This document shows positions 17,075 to 25,609 of a stretch of DNA of 64,000 nucleotides, piece after piece. The first letter of the stretch is position 1; every line of letters starts with the position of its first letter. The translations under genes and the position numbers were made by a program. The DNA comes from JAAXGX01 sp965221595 (GTDB lineage: Bacteria > Acidobacteriota > Vicinamibacteria > Vicinamibacterales > UBA8438). The stretch spans positions 868,001 through 932,000 of the forward strand of contig OZ244900.1 in NCBI GenBank assembly GCA_965221595.1, written 5' to 3'. Below the pieces are notes generated by a model that was not told where the DNA came from, made no database searches, and saw only the letters and a list, made by a program, of their open reading frames with translations.

Positions 17075-17827
17075 TCAGCGCCGCTCCGCCTCCCCCGTCA
17101 TCGGCACGAAGCGCACCGGCAGCGTGGTCTCAGAGACCGCCCCGCCGTCGGTCATCGTGACGACCCGCATCTCCTGCGCCAGGTCCCCCACGGGAATGAC
17201 CAGCCGCGCGCCGACCGCGAGCTGCTCCACCAGCGCGGGCGGCACGTGGTCGGGCGCCGCCGTGACGATGATGCCGTCGAACGGTGCGGCCTCCGGCCAC
17301 CCGCGGTATCCGTCGCCCAGACGCAGGTGGACGTTGTCGTAGCCCAGCTCGGCCAGCAGTTGCGCGGAGCGCTCGGCCAGCTCGGGCACGATCTCGATGC
17401 TGTACACCACCCGGGCCACCTCGGCGAGCACTGCGGCCTGATAGCCGGACCCGGTGCCGATCTCGAGCACGGCGGCGTCAGGCGGCAACCGGAGTGCCTC
17501 GGTCATGTAGGCGACGATGTACGGCTGCGAGATCGTCTGCGAGTAGCCGATCGGCAGCGGCGTGTCGGCGTACGCCTGAGCCTGGAGCTGCGGTGGCACG
17601 AAACGGTGGCGCGGCACCGCGGCCAGCGCATCGAGCACGCGGGGATCCCGTACCCCGCGTCCGCGGATCTGGCGGTCCACCATGTGTTGCCGCTCGGCCG
17701 CCCGCGCGGTGTCCTGTGCCGCCGCCGTACCGGCCCGCAGGCGCTCGGCGACGGGATGGCCGCTGCAGGCGACGAGCAGGCCCAGGGCCGTCAGCGGCGA
17801 GAACAGGCGAGTGCACTGGATCCACAT
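17075..17827 (-). CDS. pcm: lipoprotein L-isoaspartyl O-methyltransferase
   Basis: 250 residues from the ATG at 17827, which has an AGGAGG seven bases upstream. The N-terminus is a lipoprotein signal with lipobox LLVAC. The catalytic domain has MVDRQIRGRGVRDPRVLDA, the PIGYSQTISQPYIVAYM active-site region and the SAM site VLEIGTGSGYQAA. It methylates isoaspartyl residues in damaged proteins using S-adenosylmethionine. Export is odd because the cofactor is cytosolic; other bacteria do have periplasmic forms. Its start codon overlaps a possible start of the divergent deacetylase. Confidence 0.88.
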   Translation of the reverse strand: MWIQCTRLFSPLTALGLLVACSGHPVAERLRAGTAAAQDTARAAERQHMVDRQIRGRGVRDPRVLDALAAVPRHRFVPPQLQAQAYADTPLPIGYSQTISQPYIVAYMTEALRLPPDAAVLEIGTGSGYQAAVLAEVARVVYSIEIVPELAERSAQLLAELGYDNVHLRLGDGYRGWPEAAPFDGIIVTAAPDHVPPALVEQLAVGARLVIPVGDLAQEMRVVTMTDGGAVSETTLPVRFVPMTGEAERR

Positions 17828-17879
17828 GACATGCCTCCTGTTATCCTGGTGCCTTCTCCGGGGGGGGGCCGCCCAAGCG

Positions 17880-18593
17880 ATGTTCTTCCTGTTCGTCGCC
17901 GCCGGATTCGGCCTGCTGTCACTGGCGCACGTGGCGCCCTTTCCGTTCATGCTGGACGCCGTTGCCCCCGCCGAAGCCCTGTGGAGCATGCCGCCGAGCC
18001 CCGGGGCCCCGAGGGTCTATCTTACGTTCGATGACGGTCCGAACCCGACTGCGACGCCGGATCTGCTCGACGTCCTGGGCCGCGAGCAGGCGGCGGCGAC
18101 GTTCTTCGTAATCGACCGCCACCTGAACGAAAGCACGGCGTCCATCGTGCGCCGGATGTTCGACGAAGGCCACGCGGTCGGCCTGCACACGCACACGCGG
18201 CGCCCCATGGTGCTGCGCCCCGACGAGGTCGCACAGATGCTGGGCACTGCCGCGGACCGTATCCAACGCCTCGCCGGCCGGCGTCCGTGCCGCGCGTTCC
18301 GGCCCCACGGCGGCGCACGCAGCGGGAGCATGTACGAGGGGCTGGCGCAGATCGATCATGCGCTCGTCGGGTGGGGCTGGGGACTGTGGGACTTCAACTG
18401 GTACCGCCGCCCGGATGCAACCGCGCTGGCCGAGCGCCTCGCCGGGCGGGTCTCCGACGGCGACATCATTGTGATGCACGACGGGCACCACGAGAATCCG
18501 CAGGCCGACCGGCGCTACGCTGTCGAGGCCGCCGCGCTGCTGGTGCCGGCCCTGCGCGCCCGCGGCTTCGAGTTCGGGACCATCTGTCCGTGA
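17880..18593 (+). CDS. polysaccharide deacetylase-family protein
   Basis: 237 residues from the ATG at 17880. An alternative in-frame ATG at 17826 would add a hydrophobic leader and overlap the pcm start. A membrane anchor (FLFVAAGFGLLSLAHV) precedes the NodB domain: YLTFDDGPNP with the catalytic Asp, then FRPHGGARSG. The metal-ligand motif reads HTHTR where the family expects a second His or Asp at the fifth place, so activity on N-acetyl groups is uncertain. A run of nine G lies just upstream at about 17861, a possible slippage tract. Confidence 0.8.
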   Translation: MFFLFVAAGFGLLSLAHVAPFPFMLDAVAPAEALWSMPPSPGAPRVYLTFDDGPNPTATPDLLDVLGREQAAATFFVIDRHLNESTASIVRRMFDEGHAVGLHTHTRRPMVLRPDEVAQMLGTAADRIQRLAGRRPCRAFRPHGGARSGSMYEGLAQIDHALVGWGWGLWDFNWYRRPDATALAERLAGRVSDGDIIVMHDGHHENPQADRRYAVEAAALLVPALRARGFEFGTICP

Positions 18594-18642
18594 GCGGGGT
18601 GCAGCGCCGCCCGCACGGCGCGGGGACTCCTGCCACGGGCTG

Positions 18643-19632
18643 TCAGGCCGGCGCTTCCTGCGCGAGCCGCTGCGCGGCTATCGCGGCCCCCAGCAGCGCA
18701 GCGTGCGGCTCGAGGACGACGGCTATCGGCATGGCGTCGACCAGCGCTCCCATCGGCGCCTTCGAGCGGAACGCGTCGAGAAAGGTCGGCGTCCGCAGCG
18801 CGGGGAGTATCTTCGGTGGAATGCCGCCGCCGAGGTACACGCCCGCCGTCGCGACCGAGCGCAGTCCGAGGTTGCCGGCCTCCGCGCCGAGCGCGCCGAC
18901 GAACAGGTCGAGCGTCTCCACGCAGCCTCCGCACTCGCGCTCGAGTCCGGCCCGCGAGATCCGCGCCGGCCGGTGCGCCACCGGCATGTCCGGTGGCACT
19001 GCGGCGCAGTGGCTGTCACCGTGCACGAAGCGGTGGATGTTGACGAGTCCGGGACCCGAGATGACGTGCTCGTACGACGCCCGGCCGAAGCGTGCGACCA
19101 GCGCGCGCGCCAGCTCGACTTCGCGGACGGTGCGGGCCGCGAAATCCGCGTGGCCGGCTTCGGACGGTGCCGGCACGAAGCACCCTCCGACGTTGTGCAG
19201 CAGCGTCTCACCGAGGCCCGTGCCGGGCGCGATGAGCGCGGCGTTGCCGTCGGCCGCGGGATGCCCCGGTCGGACGACCGCGAGCTGATCGCCCGTCAGG
19301 GTCGGCACGGCGTGCGCAAGCGCGGCCAGGTCGTTCAACAGGGCGACCCGTGCGATCGCGAGCTCGGCACTCACACGCCCTGCGTCGACGCGCCAGGGGA
19401 CGTTCGTCAACTGGCAGACTTGGCCGCGCACCGGGCCCGCGACGCCGAAGCAGGCCGCCTCCAGCGGTCCCTGCCAGCCGACGCCGACCAGGAACGCCCT
19501 GACGAGCGCGGGCAGCCCGTCGAACTCGAGCGTCGGGAAGCGCTGCACGGCGTGCGGCCGCGGCGCCGGCAGTCCGCGGGCATAGAGCCCGAGCAGCGCC
19601 TTCGTACCCCCGACATCGCCGGCCAGCAGCAT
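18643..19632 (-). CDS. glk: glucokinase
   Basis: 329 residues from the ATG at 19632; an ATG at 19692 would add 20 residues and is closer to a GGAAAG. Motifs in order: LAGDVGGTKALLGLY (phosphate 1), TNVPWRV, LLNDLAALAHAV with the catalytic Asp, APGTGLGE, GHADFA and ISGPGLVNIHRF. It phosphorylates glucose to glucose-6-phosphate with ATP, and is of the proteobacterial type rather than ROK. A GATAAT at about 19672 could be its -10. It is divergent from the BRCT/TPR gene. Confidence 0.92.
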   Translation of the reverse strand: MLLAGDVGGTKALLGLYARGLPAPRPHAVQRFPTLEFDGLPALVRAFLVGVGWQGPLEAACFGVAGPVRGQVCQLTNVPWRVDAGRVSAELAIARVALLNDLAALAHAVPTLTGDQLAVVRPGHPAADGNAALIAPGTGLGETLLHNVGGCFVPAPSEAGHADFAARTVREVELARALVARFGRASYEHVISGPGLVNIHRFVHGDSHCAAVPPDMPVAHRPARISRAGLERECGGCVETLDLFVGALGAEAGNLGLRSVATAGVYLGGGIPPKILPALRTPTFLDAFRSKAPMGALVDAMPIAVVLEPHAALLGAAIAAQRLAQEAPA

Positions 19633-19726
19633 CGTTGCCCGTCCGCTGCCGCGACCGCGCGGCAGCTTGACATTATTATCATTCTCATTCATCTTTCCAG
19701 CGCGCGACGGCGCGCGATCTCGCGAC

Positions 19727-20872
19727 ATGACGCGGTCCTCCGAGCCGCAGGAGCACTCCCCCCAGGGCACCGAGTTCGCCGGCCACGTCGTCGTGTTCGC
19801 CGGCAAGTTGTCGTCGATCGGGCGCCGCGAGGCGGGCGGGATCGTCGAGCGCCTCGGAGGCGCGGTGGCGGCCACCGTGACCGTCCGCACCACGATGCTC
19901 GTCGTGGGGGCGGAAGGCGTATCCGCTCCGGAGCGGACCGGCAAGCTGAAGCGCGCCGAGGCGGTGAACGCGAGGTCACCGGGCTGTGTGCGGATCCTCG
20001 GCGAGGATGAGTTCTGCCGCCTGGCCGGGCTGCGGACGGCGGCGGCGCTCGCGGAGCGGTACCACGGCCGGCGTCGCGTCCGCGATCTGTACCCACTGGT
20101 GCACGACGCGCGGCTGCGCTACCTGCACACCTGGGGACTGGTGCGCCCGGCCGCGCGCACGGACGTCGACACGTACTACACCCTGGCCGACATGGCCGTG
20201 ATCAAGCAGGTCAACGACGGTCTGCGGCAGGGGCATGCCTTTCGCGGCATCGTCCGGCGGCAGCTCGCGGCGCGCGCCGGGCAACTGACGTTGAACTTCA
20301 ACGCGCGCGCCGACGCCCGGCCGGCCAAGGTCGTGGCCCTGCGGCGCCGGGCGTCGCGCAAGTTCGCGCTGCGCGACGGTCAGCCGCCCTGGTCCGACAG
20401 CGACAATCCCCAGACCGTCATCGCGGCGCGGTTCTTCCTCGAAGGGGCCGAGCTCGACGAGGGCAGCGAGGCCGATCAGGAACGGGCCCGGGCGGCGTAT
20501 CGCAAGGCGCTGCTGCTGGATCCCGCGCTGGTGCCTGCCATCGTCAACCTGGCGAACATCCATTACGCGCACGACGAGCTGGTCGAGGCGCAGGCGCTGT
20601 ACGCCTGGGCGTTGAGCCTCGATCCCGATTGCTTCGAGGCACACTTCAATCTCGGCAACATCCACCACGATCTGGGACGCCACGAGGAGGCGGTGGGCTA
20701 CTACACCGATGCGCTGGGTCTGAATCCAGGCTACGCGGATGCCCACTTCTACCTCGCCGTGACTCTCGAGAAGATGGGCCGGTCGGCGGAATCGAAGACG
20801 CACTGGCGCGCCTACCAGCAGCTCGCGCCGGACGGCGAGTGGGTGGACCTCGCGAAGCAGTTCAGCGAATAG
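19727..20872 (+). CDS. BRCT + MerR-like HTH + TPR fusion protein
   Basis: 381 residues. A BRCT domain spans about residues 15-70 (GHVVVFAGKLSSIGRREA, LVVGAEG), as in NAD-dependent ligase and RfC tails. About 85-185 resembles a MerR-type winged helix (DLYPLVHDARLRYLHTWGL, then ADMAVIKQVNDGLRQG). The C-terminus has three TPR-like repeats (AYRKALLLDPALVPAIVNLA, NLGNIHHDLGRHEEAVGYY). This suggests a DNA-associated adaptor or regulator that docks partners. The three-part architecture is uncommon; function unknown. No ribosome site is evident. Confidence 0.65.
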   Translation: MTRSSEPQEHSPQGTEFAGHVVVFAGKLSSIGRREAGGIVERLGGAVAATVTVRTTMLVVGAEGVSAPERTGKLKRAEAVNARSPGCVRILGEDEFCRLAGLRTAAALAERYHGRRRVRDLYPLVHDARLRYLHTWGLVRPAARTDVDTYYTLADMAVIKQVNDGLRQGHAFRGIVRRQLAARAGQLTLNFNARADARPAKVVALRRRASRKFALRDGQPPWSDSDNPQTVIAARFFLEGAELDEGSEADQERARAAYRKALLLDPALVPAIVNLANIHYAHDELVEAQALYAWALSLDPDCFEAHFNLGNIHHDLGRHEEAVGYYTDALGLNPGYADAHFYLAVTLEKMGRSAESKTHWRAYQQLAPDGEWVDLAKQFSE

Positions 20873-20875
20873 AGA

Positions 20876-21130
20876 TCAGTAGTCGTCCAGCAGAGAGGCG
20901 GGACGCTTCTTCGCGTTGCGGCGTACCTTGAAGTGGTTGCACTCGGGACACCACGCGGCGGGGTTGAAGCCGTTCACCCCCGCATAGGGTTGCACGTCGC
21001 GGTGCGAGCAGTAGGGCGAGCCGCCGTCGTCCTGCGTCGAGTGCCAGCGGCACGAAGTGAACCGGAGCAGGGCGGTATCCCCGCCGGCGTCCGGTTCGCC
21101 CGCCGGCGGGGGAGCCGATTCGTCGAACAT
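20876..21130 (-). CDS. small Cys/His-rich protein of unknown function (84 aa)
   Basis: 84 residues from the ATG at 21130, eight bases after the infA stop on the same strand, so probably co-transcribed. Cys and His are spaced as a possible zinc-binding fold: TSCRWHST, PYCSHRD, then AWCPECNHFKVRR. The C-terminus is basic and ends in DDY. I do not recognise a family. Position next to infA could mean a ribosome-associated role, but that is speculation. Confidence 0.6.
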   Translation of the reverse strand: MFDESAPPPAGEPDAGGDTALLRFTSCRWHSTQDDGGSPYCSHRDVQPYAGVNGFNPAAWCPECNHFKVRRNAKKRPASLLDDY

Positions 21131-21138
21131 GCCGTCGG

Positions 21139-21357
21139 CTACCTTGCGCGGAACGTGATGATGCCGCGGGTCGGGTCGTAGGGCGAGACGCCGACCGTCA
21201 CGCGGTCGCCCGGAACGACCTTGATCCGGAAGCGCCGCATGCGGCCGCTCAATTGCGCGAGCACTTCGTGGCCGGGATCGCACTGCACGCGGTACAGACC
21301 ACCGCTGTGCACGGCCGTGACCGTACCCTGGACATCGATGAGGTCATCCTTTGCCAC
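21139..21357 (-). CDS. infA: translation initiation factor IF-1
   Basis: 72 residues, the exact family length, from a GTG at 21357. The S1-like OB fold reads VAKDDLIDVQGTVTAV, CDPGHEVLAQLSGRMRRFRI and PYDPTRGIITFRAR. IF-1 binds the ribosomal A site during initiation. A TATAAT lies about 14 nt upstream of the start on the minus strand. It sits away from a ribosomal-protein operon, which is unusual but common outside model groups. Confidence 0.95.
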   Translation of the reverse strand: MAKDDLIDVQGTVTAVHSGGLYRVQCDPGHEVLAQLSGRMRRFRIKVVPGDRVTVGVSPYDPTRGIITFRAR

Positions 21358-21406
21358 CCTGACTCCCGGCGGGCGATTATAGCAGGTGGCTCCGGGCCGC
21401 GGGCTG

Positions 21407-23932
21407 CTAAATCGCCTTGACCGCGTCCTCCACACGGCGTGCCAGCTCGCGATACGAGCCGTCCCCCGGCGCGAGGGGCGGTCCGAACGCGACCCGCACG
21501 CGGCCGGGTACGGCCATGCGCCACGACTTGTGGAGCACGCGGTCGAGTCCCTCCAGGCGGACCGGGACGATCGGGACCCGCAGGCGGGCGGCAACCATGC
21601 CGATGCCGGCCTGAAACGGGCCGATCTCGCCCGCGTCCGTCCGGCGTCCCTCGGGAAAGATCAGCACGGAGGTGCCGTCGGCCAGCAGCTCGCCGAGATA
21701 GCGGATGGCGTCGCGCGTCCCGGCCTCCCGCTGGGGCAGCGGGAATACGTTGAACAGCAGGCAGGCCAGGTAGTAGTTGAGGCTGTTGGTGAGCCGCCTC
21801 CGCAGCGGGTGCCGGCCCACGCGAAAGTGCGCGGCAAAGAACTCCTTGCCGGCCGCGGTCGCGACCCGGTAGCGCCGTCGCGGGGGCAGCGCGGCCAGAA
21901 TGACCGGTGCGTCCAGATGGCTCTGGTGGTTGGCCGCGTAGACGACCGGCCCCGGCACCGCGTCGAGATGGTGCCGGCCTTCGACCGTCAGCCAGGCGAA
22001 CACCCGTGTCAGCGGCAGCAGCCACAGGGCCAGGTTGACGCGCCGGGTCAGCCGTGCCGGCCCGCTCCGGGCCCAGGCGGGGAAGTCGAACGCCGCAGCC
22101 GGCGTCGCCACCGGCACCGCGCCGCCCGGGAGCTTCGTATCGGCCACGAGCGTTTGCAGATCCCCGATCGTCGCCGCGGCGGCGAACGCGGCCTCGTCGA
22201 CCGTGCGGTCGAACGCCTGCTCCAGCGCCATCAGCAGCTCGATCCGTTCGATGGAACTGAGCCCGAGCTCGGCCAGGCTCGTCGCGTCCTCGACCGCGCG
22301 GTCGGGCGCGAAGCGCTGCACGACGCTCGTGACGGTGCCGCCGCCGCCCGCCGCGGCGGCAGGCTGGGCGGCACGCCCGCCGCTCTCGACCCAGCGCCTC
22401 AGTTCGCGCCGCTTCAGCTTGCGGGTGCCCTCGGTGCGCGGCAGGGCCTCGCCCGGCCAGATGGTCCGCCCCCGGATCTGCTGGTGCTCCTCCAGGCGCC
22501 GGTTGGCCTCCCGCAGCACGTCGGACGGCTCGGCGCCGGCTTCCAGCACCAGCACCGCGTGCACCTGCTCGCGCCCCTGCCGCGAGATCCCGACGACACC
22601 GGACTCCCGCACACCGGCCACGGCGGCCAGCACCTGCTCGACGTCCTGCGGAAACACATTCAGCCCCTCGGGGGTTACGATCACCTCCTTCTTACGGCCC
22701 CTGACGGTCAGGTTGCCGGCCGCGTCCCAGGCCCCGATGTCCCCGGTCCGGAACCAGCCGTCGTCGAACGCGGCGGCGGTCTCGCCCGCGGCGTTGTAGT
22801 AGCCGGCGGTGACGTTGTTCCCCCGCACCAGGATTTCGCCGTCCGCCGCGAGCTTCACGTCGACCCCCCCGATCGGCCGGCCGACTGTGCCTCGCCGTGT
22901 GCGGAACGGGTGGTTGAGGGTCACGATGGGCGCCGTCTCCGTGAGCCCGTAGCCCTGGACTACCAGAAAGCCCAGCCGCGACCAGAACGCCTCGAGCTCG
23001 GGATCGAGCGGCGCGGCGCCGACGACGAAGGCCCAGAACTTGAAACCGAACAGGCGGTGGACGCGCCGGTAGCGCCACCAGCGCCGGACGACGTTGGCCG
23101 GCGGATGCTCGTGGGCAACCTCCGGAGCAAGGTGCAGGACGTAGTCGCGCAGCAGCTCCAGGATCTTGGGCACGCACACGACGACGGACACCCGCCGGCG
23201 GCGGATCTGCCGCACGATGTCGGCCGGGTTGTAGCCGCGCATGAAGACCGTGATCCCCGACAGCAGGGGCGGAATGAACGTGGCCAGCGCCTGGCCGAAC
23301 ATGTGGCTGAGGGGCAGCAGGTTGAGGAACCGCAACGGGGCGAACGGGCGGGCGTAGCGGCGGTACTTGAGCACCTCGTTCTCGACGGGGACCACGTTCG
23401 CGAGGATGTTGCGGTGGGTCAGCCGTACCCCCTTCGGATCGGCGGTCGCGCCCGATGTGAAGATGATCTCGGCCAGATCGTCGGGCGCGCCGCGGTCCCG
23501 GTGCCCGTCCGGGTCGCCGTCGTTGCCGCCGCGTGCCGTGACGAGCTGCCGCAGCGGCCAGACCTCGACGCCGGCGCGGTCGACCCTGGCCTGCAGGCCT
23601 TCGCCGATCAAGGCCACGCGCGCGTCGACAATTGCCGCGACACGCGCCACCAGATCGCCGGAGGCGCGAAAATCCACCGGGACCAGCACAGCCCGCGCGA
23701 GCAGGCAGCCCCACATCGCCGCGAGCCAGTCCGGGCAGTTTTCGCCCCAAATCACGACCCTGTCGCCCGGCCCGACGTGGTTGCGTTCCAGACGGCGGGC
23801 GAAGGCGAAGGCGGCGCGGCGGATATCGTCGTACGTGTACCGATGCGCACGGTAGCCGTCGTCGTGGACGACGAAGTCCGCCGCGGAACGGATACGGTCG
23901 TCGAAAAAATCGAGCAGCGTATCCCGCCTCAT
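21407..23932 (-). CDS. AMP-ligase + ACP + PlsC acyltransferase fusion
   Basis: 841 residues in three parts. Residues 1 to about 530 form an acyl-AMP ligase (IIFTSGATADPKGVRLTHRN, VQGYGLTETAP, WFRTGDIGAWD). A carrier domain follows with the phosphopantetheine serine in AELGLSSIERIELL. The last 270 residues or so are a PlsC acyltransferase (YAANHQSHLDAPV, FPEGRRTDAGEIG). It could activate a fatty acid, load it on its own carrier and transfer it to a lysophospholipid, like E. coli Aas but with reversed order and built-in ACP. The ATG at 23932 has CATAAT six bases upstream. Confidence 0.88.
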   Translation of the reverse strand: MRRDTLLDFFDDRIRSAADFVVHDDGYRAHRYTYDDIRRAAFAFARRLERNHVGPGDRVVIWGENCPDWLAAMWGCLLARAVLVPVDFRASGDLVARVAAIVDARVALIGEGLQARVDRAGVEVWPLRQLVTARGGNDGDPDGHRDRGAPDDLAEIIFTSGATADPKGVRLTHRNILANVVPVENEVLKYRRYARPFAPLRFLNLLPLSHMFGQALATFIPPLLSGITVFMRGYNPADIVRQIRRRRVSVVVCVPKILELLRDYVLHLAPEVAHEHPPANVVRRWWRYRRVHRLFGFKFWAFVVGAAPLDPELEAFWSRLGFLVVQGYGLTETAPIVTLNHPFRTRRGTVGRPIGGVDVKLAADGEILVRGNNVTAGYYNAAGETAAAFDDGWFRTGDIGAWDAAGNLTVRGRKKEVIVTPEGLNVFPQDVEQVLAAVAGVRESGVVGISRQGREQVHAVLVLEAGAEPSDVLREANRRLEEHQQIRGRTIWPGEALPRTEGTRKLKRRELRRWVESGGRAAQPAAAAGGGGTVTSVVQRFAPDRAVEDATSLAELGLSSIERIELLMALEQAFDRTVDEAAFAAAATIGDLQTLVADTKLPGGAVPVATPAAAFDFPAWARSGPARLTRRVNLALWLLPLTRVFAWLTVEGRHHLDAVPGPVVYAANHQSHLDAPVILAALPPRRRYRVATAAGKEFFAAHFRVGRHPLRRRLTNSLNYYLACLLFNVFPLPQREAGTRDAIRYLGELLADGTSVLIFPEGRRTDAGEIGPFQAGIGMVAARLRVPIVPVRLEGLDRVLHKSWRMAVPGRVRVAFGPPLAPGDGSYRELARRVEDAVKAI

Positions 23933-23938
23933 GAGAGC

Positions 23939-23944
23939 ATTATG
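23939..23944 (-). promoter_or_regulatory. -10 element CATAAT, leaderless type
   Basis: Minus-strand CATAAT ends 6 nt before the ATG at 23932 of the ligase/acyltransferase gene. No Shine-Dalgarno fits in the gap. Confidence 0.4.
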
Positions 23945-23979
23945 GCGAATCGGGGCGTGCGTGCTGCGGCGGCGCCCGG

Positions 23980-24615
23980 CTACTTGAACGACGCGCCGAC
24001 GCTCAGCACCATGAGCGTCACGCGCGGCGATCCGGGCCCGGTGCCGGTCGACTCGATCGGGCTGACGGTGTGGAAACGCAGGTCGAGCGAGAACGCCACG
24101 TGCCGATTGACGAACCAGCGCGCCCCGCCGCCGTAGTTCAGGGTGCGGGCGAACTGTTCCGCGGGCGGCTCGCCGGTGCGGGGAAACAGCGCCAGCCGGG
24201 ACGCGCCGATGCCGCCGCTCAGGTAGCTCCAGCCGTCGCGTCCCCCGAAGTTGAGCGAGAGCTGCGGCGACACGGCCCGGAACGTCTTGCGGAGCGTGGG
24301 GCCGTCCGGGTCGACATCGTCCGGGTGTGCGCTGCGGTCGCCGAACGACGCATGGTAGCCGGCGCCGAGGCCGAGGGTGGCGAAGCGCCAACGGAACGGG
24401 TAGACGTGCAGCCCCGCGTCCACGCCAATCCCCACGGACGGCGTCACGCGCGGCCGGAAGCCGTGGGCGCGGGCCAGGCCCGTCGGCTGGCCGAAGCGCA
24501 CGAATGAGCCGCGCAGATCGGCCACGAAGCGCCCGATGGGCTCGTCGTCCTGGGCCGCGGCGGGCGCCGCCGCCCCCAGCAGCATGGCCGCCGCGGCCGG
24601 CAGCACCCGCAGCAT
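23980..24615 (-). CDS. outer-membrane beta-barrel protein
   Basis: 211 residues with a clear Sec signal (AAAAMLLGAAAPAAAQDD). The mature part alternates Gly/aromatic strands (GLHVYPFRWRFATLGLGAGY, YLSGGIGASRLALF) and ends in a strand, VTLMVLSVGASFK, close to the terminal aromatic signature used by BAM. That fits an 8-strand barrel. No enzymatic motif is visible. The start is set by TATACT seven bases upstream. It is divergent from the dehydratase gene. Confidence 0.7.
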   Translation of the reverse strand: MLRVLPAAAAMLLGAAAPAAAQDDEPIGRFVADLRGSFVRFGQPTGLARAHGFRPRVTPSVGIGVDAGLHVYPFRWRFATLGLGAGYHASFGDRSAHPDDVDPDGPTLRKTFRAVSPQLSLNFGGRDGWSYLSGGIGASRLALFPRTGEPPAEQFARTLNYGGGARWFVNRHVAFSLDLRFHTVSPIESTGTGPGSPRVTLMVLSVGASFK

Positions 24616-24622
24616 GGCTGCC

Positions 24623-24628
24623 AGTATA
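24623..24628 (-). promoter_or_regulatory. -10 element TATACT, leaderless type
   Basis: Minus-strand TATACT ends 7 nt before the ATG at 24615. The opposite strand reads TATAGG just before the AGGAGG of the divergent gene. Confidence 0.45.
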
Positions 24629-24636
24629 GGAGGTCT

Positions 24637-25608
24637 GTGACCGTCATCTCAGGCGCCGACATCGACGCGGCGGCCGCGCGCATACGCGGCACGGTCGTCC
24701 GCACGCCGCTCCTCGATGCCTCGCGCGCCGCGGGCCGGCCGCTGCGGCTCAAATGCGAGAACCTGCAGGTCGCCGGCTCCTTCAAGCTGCGCGGCGCGTT
24801 CAACATGGTCGCCGGCCTGTCGCCGGCCGAGCGCGGCGGCGGCGTGATCACGTACTCCTCGGGGAACCATGCGCAGGCGGTCGCCTGCGCCGCGCGCGCC
24901 GTGGGCATCCCGGCCGTCGTGGTCATGCCGCGGACGGCGCCGGCCGTCAAGGTGGCCGGCGCCCGCGCCTACGGCGCGGAGGTGCTGTTCGAAGGCACCA
25001 CGTCGGTCGAGCGCCGGGTTCGCGCCGAGCGCGAGGCACGGATGCGCGGGCTCGTGATGATTCCGCCCTTCGATCATCCTGCCGTCATCGCCGGACAGGC
25101 GACCGTCGGCCGCGAGATCGTCGAGGACGCCGGCCCGCCGGCCCGCGTGTACGCGCCGGTCGGCGGCGGCGGGCTGCTGGCGGGCGTGGCAGTAGCCGTC
25201 AAGCAGGCGCACCCGGCGGCGCAGGTCATCGGGGTGGAGCCGGTGGGCGCGGCCTGCCTGGCAGCGTCGCTCGCGGCCGGCCGGCCGGTCACCCTCGAGC
25301 GGACCGCCAGCGTGGCCGACGGCCTGCTGCCGGTGCGTCCCGGCGACCTGACGTTCGCCGCAGCACAGGTGCTCGTGGACGACGTCGTGCAGGTGGAGGA
25401 CGAGGCAATCGAGCGGGCCGTGGCCTGGTTGTGCCGTCACGCCAAGTTGGTGGCCGAGCCGAGCGGCGCGGCGGCCACCGCCGCGGCTCTGGCAGGCGCG
25501 GCACCGCCGGCCGGCGGCCTCAGCGTTGCCGTCGTAAGCGGAGGCAACGTTGCGCCGGCGGCGCTCGCCGACCTGCTGCGCAAGGCGGCCGGTGACGCGC
25601 CGACGTGA
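24637..25608 (+). CDS. PLP-dependent threonine/serine dehydratase or serine racemase
   Basis: 323 residues from a GTG at 24637; an AGGAGG ends only 3 bases before it, an unusually tight spacing. The fold-type II PLP lysine is in VAGSFKLRGAFNM, the phosphate loop is APVGGGGLLAGV, and YSSGNHAQAVACAA is the substrate-binding Asn loop. There is no ACT regulatory domain, so it is the short catabolic type rather than biosynthetic IlvA. It deaminates threonine or serine, or racemises serine; these cannot be separated by sequence alone. It is convergent with the next gene with a one-base gap. Confidence 0.85.
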   Translation: MTVISGADIDAAAARIRGTVVRTPLLDASRAAGRPLRLKCENLQVAGSFKLRGAFNMVAGLSPAERGGGVITYSSGNHAQAVACAARAVGIPAVVVMPRTAPAVKVAGARAYGAEVLFEGTTSVERRVRAEREARMRGLVMIPPFDHPAVIAGQATVGREIVEDAGPPARVYAPVGGGGLLAGVAVAVKQAHPAAQVIGVEPVGAACLAASLAAGRPVTLERTASVADGLLPVRPGDLTFAAAQVLVDDVVQVEDEAIERAVAWLCRHAKLVAEPSGAAATAAALAGAAPPAGGLSVAVVSGGNVAPAALADLLRKAAGDAPT

Positions 25609-25609
25609 G

